Source of the DNA: Archivesica marissinica
Taxonomy: Eukaryota; Mollusca; Bivalvia; Venerida; Vesicomyidae
Assembly: GCA_014843695.1 (NCBI GenBank)
Contig: CM026395.1
Location: 47,086,671 to 47,150,670 of the forward strand
DNA length: 64,000 nt
Direction: 5' to 3'
Below, piece after piece: positions 10,718-23,932 of the stretch (the first letter of the stretch is position 1; each line of letters starts with the position of its first letter). A model generated the notes under the pieces. It was not told where the DNA came from and did no database searches. It saw only the letters and a list, made by a program, of their open reading frames with translations. The translations under genes and the position numbers were made by a program.

Positions 10718-11394
10718 CTCCGACACATTCACTACACACGTCCTTATGACCTTTAACCCAGGCATGTTTCTGGCACGTTGTTGAGCAGTACCAGGCACGC
10801 TTGCATTTGCTGCATCCGGGGAACTTTTTACCCTCGGCTGCAACCTTTTTGCACTGAGTGCATGAGGAATTGTTGTCTCCTTCAAATTGGCACCGTTTAC
10901 AGTAGCACCAAAAGTTAAATGATTTATACAACCAGGCCCTTCTCAATTGTCGCGGAAGCGTTTTATCTATATAAGTAGTGAATAGCTCTTCTCCTGGTTT
11001 TATATCTCGTGTGACGCGCACGTGCACTGCAGGTTTGCCATCTGCAAATCCATCCATGACTTCCACGTTATTGTTACAAGCATGATTCAAACACGCGTGA
11101 AGCGGGAATATACCGGCAAAGGACACCATTGGAGGCTTCACATCTAGGTATTGTAAAATCTGCAATGATCTCATGTCTCTAGTAACGGATAGTTTCTCCA
11201 TGAATTTATGTTTTGGTGTGACGGCTGCACTGAACGACTGCAGATTGCACGTGGCCTGAAAATAACGTGCTTCAAATTCGGCTTCACTGATTGGATAAGT
11301 GATGCCGTCCCCACAGTCCACAAACATTCTTTGCACCAAGTCGAAGATAGCTGGCATCCTTTTGACTGCAGACTCGCGGCCAAATGATATGAAT
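10713..11394 (-). CDS. SMYD4-like exon D: SET core, post-SET and second MYND finger
   Basis: Acceptor 'gctctaattttag', phase 2; the split codon is AAA (Lys), giving 'KFISFGRESAVKRMPAIFD'. The exon encodes the SET core with 'LHACLNHACNNNVEV' and 'GEELFTTYID', the post-SET 'FWCYCKRC', and a complete MYND finger: C-x2-C-x12-C-x2-C-x4-Y-C-x3-C-x7-H-x3-C, ending 'GHKDVCSECVGE'. The TGA stop at 10715-10713 falls inside the terminal inverted repeat of the adjoining M2 MITE. Confidence 0.92.
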
Positions 11395-14300
11395 CTAAAA
11401 TTAGAGCAAATTCATTGAATTTATGTCGCATACTTTAATCTAATAGGCATGCCATATACATGTATAATGGAACTAGACCTCATAGTGTGCTGTGTGGTTA
11501 TGGTTGTTTACTTCATAACACTTGCACTTCACGGCTGGAGGTTCGAAGCCCATTGGGTGTGTTGAATTATTTCACGTGAGGAAGCTATCCAGCTGGTTTG
11601 TGAAGGTCGGTGATTCTACCTGGGTTCCTGTCCTTGCCTGGATTACTGCCATGAAGGGCACACGGGATCCTCTTCCATCAATAATAGATCTAATTAATAC
11701 ATTAAACCAAAAAAACAAAGACTTCATAGTGAAGCATTTACTGCCACGCTGGTCCAAATCACTCTCCATTGTAAACTGTAGGTGGCTAGTGCCGCTATAA
11801 GTATGATAGAAAAGACAGAGAACCCTAACGAATCTAGCGGAGCTATGCCTAAGTACGTACATATAGAATATTGCACTCGTACATATAGAATATTACACTC
11901 GTACATATAGAATATTACACTCGTACATATAGAATATTACACTCGTACATATAGAATATTACACTCGTACATATATTCTATATTACACTCGTACATATAG
12001 AATATTGCACTCGTACATATAGAATATTACACTCGTACATATAGAATATTACACTCGTACATATATTCTATATTACACTCGTACATATAGAATATTACAC
12101 TCGTACATATATTCTATATTACACTCGTACATATAGAATATTGCACTCGTACATATAGAATATTACACTCGTACATATAGAATATTACACTCGTACATAT
12201 ACAATATTACACTCGTACATATAGAATATTACACTCGTACATATAGAATATTACACTCGTACATATAGAATATTACACTCGTACATATAGAATATTACAC
12301 TCGTATAGAATATTACACTTGTACATATAGAATATTACACTCGTATAGAATATTACACTCGTACATATAGAATATTGCACTCGTACATATAGAATATTAC
12401 ACTCGTACATATACAATATTACACTCGTATAGAATATTACACTCGTATATATAGAATATTACACTCGTATAGAATATTGCACTCGTATAGAATATTACAC
12501 TCGTACATATAGAATATTACACTCGTATAGAATATTACACTCGGTACATATAGAATATTACACTCGTACATATAGAATATTACACTCGGTACATATAGAA
12601 TATTACACTCGTATAGAACATTACACTCGTATAGAATATTACACTCGTACATATACAATATTACACTCGTACATATACAATATTACACTCATACATATAG
12701 AATATTACACTCGTACATATACAATATTACACTCGTACATATAGAATATTACACTCGTACATATAGAATATTACACACGTACATATAGAATATTACACTC
12801 GTACATATAGAATATTACACTCGTACATATACAATATTACACTCTTACATATAGAATATTACACTCTTACATATAGAATATTACACTCGTACATATAGAA
12901 TATTACACACGTACATATAGAATATTGCACTCATACATATAGAATATTACACACGTACATATAGAATATTACACTCGTACATATAGAATATTACACTCGT
13001 ACATATACAATATTACACTCATACATATAGAATATTACACTCGTACATATAGAATATTACACTCATACATATAGAATATTACACTCGTACATATAGAATA
13101 TTACACTCGTACATATATTCTATATTGCACTCGTACATATATTCAATATTGCACTCGTACATATAGAATATTACACTCGTACATATAGAATATTACACTC
13201 GTACATATATTCTATATTGCACTCGTACATATAGAATATTACACTCGTACATATAGAATATTACACTTGTACATATAGAATATTATACTCGTAAATATAG
13301 AATATTGCACTCGTACATATACAATATTACACTCGTATAGAATATTACACTCGTACATATAGAATATTACACTCGTACATATAGAATATTACACTCTTAC
13401 ATATAGAATATTACACTCGTACATATAGAATATTACACTCGTACATATAGAATATTACACACGTACATATAGAATATTACACTCGTACATATAGAATATT
13501 ACACTCGTACATATACAATATTACACTCGTACATATAGAATATTACACTCGTACATATAGAATATTACACTCATACATATAGAATATTACACTCGTACAT
13601 ATAGAATATTACACTCGTACATATATTCTATATTGCACTCGTACATATACAATATTACACTCGTACATATACAATATTACACTCGTATAGAATATTACAC
13701 TCATATAGAATATTACACTCGTACATATAGAATATTACACTCTTACATATAGAATATTACACTCGTACATATAGAATATTACACTCGTACATATAGAATA
13801 TTACACTCGTACATATAGAATATTACACTCGTACATATAGAATATTACACTCGTACATATACAATATTACACTCGTACATATACAATATTACACTCGTAC
13901 ATATACAATATTACACTCGTATAGAATATTACACTCATATAGAATATTACACTCGTACATATAGAATATTACACTCGTACATATAGAATATTACACTCTA
14001 CATATAGAATATTACACTCGTACATATAGAATATTACACTCGTACATATAGAATATTACACTCGTACATATAGAATATTACACTCGTACATATAGAATAT
14101 TACACTCGTACATATAGAATATTACACTCGTACATATAGAATATTACACTCGTACATATAGAATATTACACTCGTACATATAGAATATTGCACTCGTACA
14201 TATACAATATTACACTCGTATAGAATATTACACTCTTATAGAATATTACACTCGTACATATAGAATATTACACTCTACATATAGAATATTACACTCGTAC

Positions 14301-17300
14301 ATATAGAATATTACACTCGTACATATAGAATATTACACTCTTACATATAGAATATTACACTCGTACATATACAATATTACACTCGTACATATAGAATATT
14401 ACACTCGTACATATACAATATTACACTCGTACATATACAATATTACACTCTTACATATACAATATTACACTCGTACATATACAATATTACACTCTTACAT
14501 ATAGAATATTACACTCGTACATATACAATATTACACTCGTACATATACAATATTACACTCGTACATATACAATATTACACTCGTACATATACAATATTAC
14601 ACTCGTACATATACAATATTACACTCGTACATATACAATATTACACTCGTACATATACAATATTACACTCGTACATATACAATATTACACTCGTACATAT
14701 ACAATATTACACTCGTACATATACAATATTACACTCGTACATATACATATTACACTCGTACATATACAATATTACACTCGTATAGAATATTACACTCATA
14801 TAGAATATTACACTCGTACATATAGAATATTACACTCGTACATATAGAATATTACACTCGTACATATAGAATATTACACTCGTACATATAGAATATTACA
14901 CTCGTACATATAGAATATTACACTCGTACATATAGAATATTGCACTCGTACATATAGAATATTACACTCGTACATATAGAATATTACACTCGTACATATA
15001 GAATATTGCACTCGTACATATACAATATTACACTCGTATAGAATATTACACTCTTATAGAATATTACACTCGTACATATAGAATATTACACTCTTACATA
15101 TAGAATATTACACTCGTACATATAGAATATTACACTCGTACATATAGAATATTACACTCTTACATATAGAATATTACACTCGTACATATAGAATATTACA
15201 CTCGTACATATAGAATATTACACTCGTACATATAGAATATTACACTCGTACATATACAATATTACACTCTTACATATAGAATATTACACTCGTACATATA
15301 TATATATTACACTCGTACATATAGAATATTACACTCGTACATATACAATATTACACTCTTACATATAGAATATTACACTCGTACATATACAATATTACAC
15401 TCGTACATATAGAATATTACACTCGTACATATAGAATATTACACTCGTACATATAGAATATTACACTCGTACATATACAATATTACACTCGTACATATAG
15501 AATATTACACTCGTACATATAGAATATTACACTCGTACATATACAATATTACACTCTTACATATAGAATATTACACTCGTACATATACAATATTACACTC
15601 GTACATATACAATATTACACTCGTATAGAATATTACACTCATATAGAATATTACACTCGTACATATAGAATATTACACTCGTACATATAGAATATTACAC
15701 TCTTACATATAGAATATTACACTCGTACATATAGAATATTACACTCGTACATATAGAATATTACACTCGTACATATAGAATATTGCACTCATACATATAG
15801 AATATTACACACGTACATATAGAATATTGCACTCGTACATATAGAATATTACACTCGTACATATAGAATATTGCACTCGTACATATAGAATATTGCACTC
15901 GTACATATACAATATTACACTCGTATAGAATATTACACTCTTATAGAATATTACACTCGTACATATTACACTCTTACATATAGAATATTACACTCGTACA
16001 TATAGAATATTACACTCGTACATATACAATATTACACTCTTACATATAGAATATTACACTCGTACATATATTCTATATTGCACTCGTACATATAGAATAT
16101 TACACTCGTACATATACAATATTACACTCTTACATATAGAATATTACACTCGTACATATACAATATTACACTCGTACATATAGAATATTACACTCGTACA
16201 TATAGAATATTACACTCGTACATATACAATATTACACTCGTACATATACAATATTACACTCGTACATATAGAATATTACACACGTACATATAGAATATTA
16301 CACTCGTACATATACAATATTACACTCGTACATATACAATATTACACTCGTACATATACAATATTACACTCTTACATATAGAATATTACACTCGTACATA
16401 TACAATATTACACTCGTACATATACAATATTACACTCGTACATATACAATATTACACTCGTACATATAGAATATTACACTCGTACATATACAATATTACA
16501 CTCGTACATATAGAATATTACACTCGTACATATAGAATATTACACTCGTACATATACAATATTACACTCGTACATATACAATATTACACTCGTACATATA
16601 GAATATTACACTCGTACATATACAATATTACACTCGTACATATACAATATTACACTCGTACATATACAATATTACACTCGTACATATAGAATATTACACT
16701 CGTACATATAGAATATTACACTCGTACATATACAATATTACACTCGTACATATAGAATATTACACTCGTACATATAGAATATTACACTCGTACATATAGA
16801 ATATTACACTCGTACATATAGAATATTACACTCGTACATATACAATATTACACTCGTACATATAGAATATTACACTCGTACATATAGAATATTACACTCG
16901 TACATATAGAATATTACACTCTTACATATAGAATATTACACTCGTACATATAGAATATTACACTCGTACATATAGAATATTACACTCGTACATATAGAAT
17001 ATTACACTCGTACATATAGAATATTACACTCGTACATATACAATATTACACTCGTACATATAGAATATTACACTCGTACATATAGAATATTACACTCGTA
17101 CATATAGAATATTACACTCGTACATATAGAATATTACACTCGTACATATACAATATTACACTCGTACATATACAATATTACACTCGTACATATACAATAT
17201 TACACTCGTATAGAATATTACACTCATATAGAATATTACACTCGTACATATAGAATATTACACTCTTACATATAGAATATTACACTCGTACATATAGAAT

Positions 17301-20300
17301 ATTACACTCGTACATATAGAATATTACACTCGTACATATAGAATATTACACTCGTACATATAGAATATTACACTCGTACATATAGAATATTACACTCGTA
17401 CATATAGAATATTACACTCGTACATATAGAATATTACACTCTTACATATAGAATATTACACTCGTACATATACAATATTACACTCGTACATATAGAATAT
17501 TACACTCGTACATATACAATATTACACTCTTACATATAGAATATTACACTCGTACATATAGAATATTACACTCGTACATATAGAATATTACACTCGTACA
17601 TATAGAATATTACACTCGTACATATAGAATATTACACTCGTACATATAGAATATTACACTCGTACATATAGAATATTACACTCGTACATATAGAATATTA
17701 CACTCGTACATATAGAATATTACACTCGTACATATACAATATTACACTCGTACATATACAATATTACACTCGTACATATACAATATTACACTCGTACATA
17801 TACAATATTACACTCGTACATATAGAATATTACACTCGTACATATAGAATATTACACTCGTACATATACAATATTACACTCGTACATATACAATATTACA
17901 CTCGTACATATACAATATTACACTCGTACATATAGAATATTACACTCGTACATATAGAATATTACACTCGTACATATAGAATATTACACTCGTACATATA
18001 GAATATTGCACTCGTATAGAATATTGCACTCGTACATATAGAATATTGCACTCGTACATATAGAATATTACACTCGTACATATAGAATATTGCACTCGTA
18101 CATATAGAATATTACACTCGTACATATACAATATTGCACTCGTACATATAGAATATTACACTCTTACATATAGAATATTACACTCGTACATATAGAATAT
18201 TACACTCGTACATATAGAATATTACACTCGTACATATAGAATATTACACTCTTACATATAGAATATTACACTCGTACATATACAATATTACACTCGTACA
18301 TATAGAATATTACACTCGTACATATACAATATTACACTCGTATAGAATATTACACTCATATAGAATATTACACTCGTACATATAGAATATTACACTCGTA
18401 CATATAGAATATTACACTCTTACATATAGAATATTACACTCGTACATATAGAATATTACACTCGTACATATAGAATATTACACTCGTACATATAGAATAT
18501 TACACTCGTACATATAGAATATTACACTCGTACATATACAATATTACACTCGTACATATACAATATTACACTCGTACATATACAATATTACACTCGTACA
18601 TATACAATATTACACTCGTACATATAGAATATTACACTCGTACATATACAATATTACACTCGTACATATAGAATATTACACTCGTACATATAGAATATTA
18701 CACTCTTACATATAGAATATTACACTCGTACATATAGAATATTACACTCGTACATATACAATATTACACTCGTACATATACAATATTACACTCGTACATA
18801 TACAATATTACACTCGTACATATACAATATTACACTCGTACATATACAATATTACACTCGTACATATACAATATTACACTCGTACATATACAATATTACA
18901 CTCGTACATATACAATATTACACTCGTATAGAATATTACACTCATATAGAATATTACACTCGTACATATACAATATTACACTCGTACATATAGAATATTA
19001 CACTCGTACATATAGAATATTACACTCGTACATATAGAATATTACACTCGTACATATACAATATTACACTCGTACATATACAATATTACACTCGTACATA
19101 TAGAATATTACACTCGTACATATACAATATTACACTCGTACATATACAATATTACACTCGTACATATACAATATTACACTCGTACATATACAATATTACA
19201 CTCGTACATATACAATATTACACTCGTACATATACAATATTACACTCGTACATATACAATATTACACTCTTACATATACAATATTACACTCGTACATATA
19301 CAATATTACACTCGTACATATACAATATTACACTCGTACATATACAATATTACACTCGTACATATACAATATTACACTCGTACATATACAATATTACACT
19401 CTTACATATAGAATATTACACTCGTACATATAAATATTACACTCGTACATATACAATATTACACTCGTACATATACAATATTACACTCGTACATATACAA
19501 TATTACACTCGTGCTGATTTCATACAATATTTTATGAAACTCGTTTTGGAATTCGAAAACAAACCAACAAAATAAATGACATGCAAATTCCTTTTCGCAA
19601 ACTTACTTCCGGAATGGCATTTTGGCACGAGCCCATATATCTGCTGTTGGTTGCTTCAAATCTGCCAGCTTTAGTAGTCTTTTGGCTTCCGCTATGATGG
19701 AGCCCCATATTTTCACCAGGATTATGGGACTATATTGACCAGACCAAATATCCCGAGAAATCCCATTTTCGTCATTCGCGTATCCCTTGTTATCAATGAT
19801 GTTGTAAAACTCTGTACTAGCTGTATTCACAGACGGACAGATAACTTGGTGATATCGCTCCCAGGCTTCTCTGCGACAGGTGGCGCTGCAGTATTTTTCT
19901 CGTCTGCAACTAGTGCAGGAAAAGGGTTCAACGTCCGGCCAGTGATGGTCTACGAATGCGCGGAGTTCCGGGGGCAGATTAGCCCAGTTTTTACCGAAGT
20001 AGTGGTGCCGGGTTATAAGCGAGATTCCGCAGTGGTCGCACCCAGGCAAATCTAGGCAGTTGAGCAATTGTCCAACGATGACCGGGAAATCATCGAATGC
20101 GTTTTCACCTAAAAATTAATAAGTGGCTTTGAATTAAATAGTCAACAAGCCTACTCATGGGCAAACTTTATTCCAAATATTTAGAATTGGAAAAATGCAT
20201 TCTCGAAATAACAGATCGAAAAAAATGTATGTAGAAGTATTATAAATAGGACTAGGGCAAACTCTAGCCTGGTTCCAGTCTGTCGATTTTTAACTTCTCG

Positions 20301-23300
20301 CGTCCGTGGTCCAGTGGTAGAGCGTCGGATTTGGAATCTAACGGTCCCGGGTTCGATACTCGGCCAGGCCACGTATGTAGTGTCATTGAGCAAGGCACCT
20401 CACACACATTACTTAGTACTGGTTAATCGCTTAGGTCGGCTAAGCCTGTCCAAGAAAACATGTCTAGGTCCCCGAGAGGGGTTTGACATTAACGGAACAT
20501 ACATACATACATACAAATGACATATCAGAAGCTCAATACGCCCAATTAATGGTCTCGGTGTTAAAATATATTTATTTGACTGACCAGTTAAAATATATCG
20601 TCCCAGGCTAGGCAAACTCCGGACAATGACAAACTGTACCCGAATATTAATTGAAGTAATGTCCATTTAATTGGTTTTTATCGTTGTTTCATGCTATGAT
20701 ATAGGTTTAGCGTTTTTAAATCTTTTTTTTTCAAACTTAGAAAGAAAACAATCTAGTTGTTTATGCATGCACACTTAGTTGATTATGCATGCATGTATCC
20801 GGAGCCAATTGATTAATCTTGCTATTTAATATAAAAAAAAAGAACATATTTATATATACATATAATTTGGGATACCAATTTAACGAATTTGTTTGTTAAA
20901 AATTCATTTTGGATGTGGAATGACTTCTCTAAGCGTAAGTATTTTTTGGAAGTCGTGATAGCGCATGTAGCCGTTTGCGAATGGCCCCGCGTTCGAGCCA
21001 GCTGTAGCCATTACGAATGTGCCCTTAGGCAATACATTCAAATTCGATAGTGCCTCATGTCGATGGATTCCAATCAAGAATGATGTCTCCAGGGAGATTA
21101 ATAACTTATTTCGCAATCAAGCTAAAATAAATGTGTTTAAACTAAGTATTTTTAAAACAGGGCAGTTGTGACAGTGCTTTAATATAACCAACGAATGATT
21201 ATGAATTACGCCCCTAACACAAATTTATCTGCCAAAGGGAGGTAATGGAAAAACCAGCGGTTCATTATCTCCCTTCAGATATAAAGCACTGCCAATGTGT
21301 GTGAAGTTTTTACTGCACTAACCTGTTTCTAAGTCAGCCGTGGCAAATATAGCTCGGCCATACTCTGTGAAGTCTACTTTCACGGCATAGTCCATTGTCA
21401 ACGGGCCGTAGATTCTCTTGACTCGGATCTTCTGGAACAGGGTGGGTGCCTCAAGGTCATCGTCTCTCTCCTTCTCCGGGATCAATGCTGTCGCTTTGCG
21501 AAACCAAAACTCTGCCATCACCGGAAGTTCAAACTCGGATAGGATTTTACCTGTGAAACAAGCCATTATGACGTATAAGATATAGACCAAAACAATACCC
21601 TTCATGTGTGTGCTTTACGTTTATTTATCGTCGCTACCGGTTGCCCATATGAGCGACGCCTCCTGAAGAGACTTATTTTTAGATTTTGGAGGATAATGCA
21701 ATGGTACAGACAGAGACCCATTCTGGGGTTTTACGTTCGTATAAAGCACTCGGTTTAAAGTCTCCATGAAACAATATGATATGAGTCAGTTTAGTATGGT
21801 ATAGCGGGTAATCGAACGTGCGACCGGTGATCAGGTGTTAACCACTGTGCCACTGATCCGCTACTATCTCCCCGTAACCTCCCAGTTCATGTTTTATAAG
21901 TCTATATGCTATACGCACAATCTAACAGCTAATTTATTATAATTTAAAATGTACCATATTTACACATTAACTTGAAATAAAGAACACAGGTTTTCATCAA
22001 AATATACCTCATTCGCACTTCAAGAACATTTTTTAGGACGTTAAGGGTACACATCGGAGTCAACCCTCAATGGGTGAACAACCTTTGGTCCACCACTTGC
22101 ATTGCCTTCGACTACTGGTGGACTAAGCCGATGATGAATATCGGCACCATCATATAGAAACTTGTTATTAACCTTTATTTCAATGATACCGCTAAATTCG
22201 CCGTCTGCTAATGTCCAAATGTTAGACTAGGCTCCAATGTGTTTCTGTTTGAAGTGATCGTGTGTATCAGTGAATGCCCGTCGGTGGTTTTAGCCTACAT
22301 ACGTGGGTGGGCATCTCAACCAACAAAACACATTTATATGATCTATTATGGAGACATAGAAAGGTATAATTGAGTTTTGTTCCAGGACATTAAAATTAGA
22401 CATTTTAACACCATCTTCCACGAGGACCACTGGGTTTATTAGTACTCATTATTTCCGAATCAGTGTAAGCCACTAAGGCGTGGTAACTCTTCCTTTAAGC
22501 ATGGCGTTCGAGTCAGGACAGAACATTGAATAACGCGTGGTGAAAATGCCGAGTACCGCGTGGAGACATTGTTGATACTTGTTTGGAACTTGATAGGGAC
22601 GCAAACTAACTTCATTTAACATCACATAGACGCATTAATATATCTGATGGATGACCAGCAAGTCAATAACGACATCAAATCGTATACATTCTGACCCTGT
22701 TGTTAGGGCCATATCCTAAATGTGTTTTGAAAAATATGGAAATATGTCCTGCAATTTCAATCGAATTGTGTCGTATCGCTAGCGTGCAGAGTTAATGTAT
22801 ACAGTTGGTATTATACTATATATTTAATGTTTGACTTCTTTGCATCGCTAGCGTGCAGAGTTAATGTATACCGTTGGTATTATACTATATATTTAATGTT
22901 TGAGTTCACACAATTAAAATTATATGTGCAAGCATGTTGGGAACGGATAGATAAAATGCCTACTCCTTAAAACACTTGCCTCCTAGTTTCCATGCGTCTG
23001 CTACTCTATGCGGTTTTGGAATGCTTATCACGTCTTGAAGGGCTTTCCTATCTTCCCCCATATCTCGGAGGATCTGTGCACGTATTTGTAGCATACCACT
23101 ATTCGTGCCGTCCTTCTCCAGCGCCACCTGGATACTTTGTAGTGCCTCTTGGAGTTTCCCATCTTCACGAGCGTTGTATGCCATAACCGCAATGGCGGCA
23201 GCGTTCTTGCGAGTCTTCATGTCAACCTGCACGGGTTTGATAAACTCTTTGGCATCAATCTTGTACTTCTTAGCTAGAATTTCTACCTCCAGTATGAAGA

Positions 23301-23718
23301 GTTCATTGTCGCCGGGGTAAACATCCTGAGAACACAGCTGTACAGCATTGTACGACTTCTCGGGGATGACATCCTTCGAAGAATATTGCTCGTTCTCGGC
23401 TATTATAATGTTTTGAAGATGCCTCAGGTCGTCCGCTATTTCAATATTTTTGGGATCAAACTGCAAACCTGCGTTGTAATATTCATAGCTCGCCATAAAC
23501 TTCTTTAGTTTCTGGGTAGCCTTTCCGGCAGCAACATAAGCATCTGTGTATTTCGGGTCATCTTTTATCGCGCTGGTGGCATCTTCGAGAGCCTCACTGT
23601 AGAGCTGACTTTTGAAGTAAAGTTTCGACCTCTCTACAAACAGTTGTGCGGTCGGTTGGTCGCTGATAGCTTCAGAAATAGCCACTATTTCCTTGTCGAT
23701 CTCAGTTAGAGTATCCAT
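10713..23718 (-). CDS. SMYD4-like TPR-SET-MYND protein with two MYND fingers (gene span)
   Basis: Four coding exons are recognised on the minus strand: 23718-22963, 21550-21323, 20108-19607 and 11394-10713, together about 716 aa. Order of domains: TPR repeats (about residues 24-91 and 177-285), SET N-part ('GRAIFATADLETG'), a first MYND finger ('CDHC' ... 'CTSC' ... 'YCSATC' ... 'HQVIC'), the SET I-region, SET core ('NHACNNNVEV', 'GEELFTTYID'), post-SET cysteines ('CYCKRC'), then a second MYND finger at the extreme C-terminus. By family, SMYD proteins are lysine methyltransferases or adaptors in nucleus and cytoplasm. The core motif has NHAC-NNN where NHxC-xPN is usual, so activity is uncertain. 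Phases B to C (1) and C to D (2) are exact; the A to B junction is unresolved. The third intron contains a 22-bp satellite of 7.7 kb. Confidence 0.85.
11515..11700 (+). mobile_element. SINE S4 in the SMYD4-like intron
   Basis: Head 'ggaggttcgaagcccattgg', body 'cacgtgaggaagctatccag', 'gattctacctgggttcc', 'ccatcaataatag'. Antisense to the host gene. Confidence 0.7.
11857..19512. repeat. 22-bp satellite array, about 345 copies, inside an intron
   Basis: The unit is built from 'tacatatagaatattac' followed by 'actcg'. Common variants: 'tacaatattac' for 'gaatattac', 'ttacat' or 'atacat' for 'gtacat', a short 17-18 bp unit lacking 'acata', and 'atattctatatt'. The left part is richer in 'gaatatt', the right part in 'caatatt', so local amplification has occurred. 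Very AT-rich, without spacers. Peptides read through it (MYECNILY-like) are artefacts. It fills nearly the whole 8.2-kb intron between exons C and D. Confidence 0.98.
19607..20108 (-). CDS. SMYD4-like exon C: first MYND finger and SET insert
   Basis: Acceptor 'aatttttag' and donor CGGAA|GTAAGT, phases 1 and 2. The split codon with exon B gives Gly, then 'ENAFDDFPVIVGQLL', 'CDHC', and a MYND finger with 'CTSCRREKYCSATC' and 'WERYHQVIC'. The rest is the helical region between MYND and the SET core, ending 'WARAKMPFR'. It lies immediately beside the right end of the 22-bp satellite (95 bp away). Confidence 0.9.
20262..20620. mobile_element. Short MITE-like repeat split by a SINE
   Basis: 'tccagtctgtcgattttt' to 'acttctcg', then after the SINE 'atcagaagctcaatacg', 'attaatggt' and 'ggtgtt' match the uninterrupted copy at 63005-63155. 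The ends carry weak inverted repeats around 'ctagcctgg'. Confidence 0.55.
20301..20516 (+). mobile_element. tRNA-derived SINE, family S1, with (ACAT)n tail
   Basis: A-box-like 'tggtccagtgg' (about 20308), B-box-like 'gggttcgatactc' (about 20349), a body containing 'agtactggttaatcgctta' and 'ggtcggctaagcctg', and a tail 'aacatacatacatacataca'. Second copy at 31070-31256. It lies in the intron between exons B and C, antisense. Confidence 0.85.
21323..21550 (-). CDS. SMYD4-like exon B: end of TPR and SET N-part
   Basis: The best acceptor is 'tgtttcacag' before 21550; the donor is ACAG|GTTAGT after 21323, phase 1. It encodes 'FELPVMAEFWFRKA', which completes the TPR begun in exon A with exact 34-residue spacing, then 'KIRVKRIYGPLT' and the SET N-part 'GRAIFATADLETG'. 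If coding starts at 21550, five extra residues (KILSE) break the TPR spacing; an alternative AG at 21534 would remove them. Confidence 0.85.
21612..21872 (-). mobile_element. tRNA-derived SINE, family S2
   Basis: The tail is the complement of 'gcgacgataaataaacgt', the body holds complements of 'ctgtctgtaccattgcatta' and 'caggaggcgtcgctcat', and the head has a B-box-like region near 21805-21830. In the intron between exons A and B. Confidence 0.75.
21873..22962. other. Rest of SMYD4-like intron 1
   Basis: No coding exon could be found that would bridge exons A and B. A 69-bp tandem duplication occupies 22772-22905. The remainder is unclassified. Confidence 0.5.
22772..22905. repeat. 69-bp tandem duplication
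   Basis: 'atcgctagcgtgcagagtta' occurs at 22775 and 22844, followed each time by 'ggtattatactatatattta'. Two copies, one substitution in the shared part. Confidence 0.9.
22963..23718 (-). CDS. SMYD4-like exon A: start codon and TPR domain
   Basis: 252 codons from ATG at 23718. It holds TPR-like repeats at residues 24-57, 58-91 and about 177-244, and the first half of another beginning 'VADAWKLGGKCFKE'. The start is chosen because it is the first ATG of the open frame and the acidic N-terminus leads straight into the first TPR helix. The frame meets TAG at 22960 directly after 'FKE'. A GT lies across the end (AAGGA|GTAGGC), but its phase does not fit exon B. A 10-kb tract of mobile elements precedes the gene. 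Confidence 0.85.
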
Positions 23719-23932
23719 TCTTAGCCAAGCTTGTCACACATGCTATAAATATATCATATATATGTATTATATTAAATGTAACGTGTCATGTTTCAAACAG
23801 AACTAACAGTCCGTCTACCTATATCAATTATCTCGTTTTGGAATCACAATTTACACTTTTGTTATTTTAACCATATGCCGAAATGTAAAATAACGATGTG
23901 CATAATCTTAGATTCTTGTAAGTTTCTACATA

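Noticed and set aside
20904..21116. Minus-strand open frame of 70 codons as an extra exon of the SMYD4-like gene
   Set aside because: Exons B and C already join in phase with an uninterrupted SET-N to MYND protein sequence; this frame has no family similarity.
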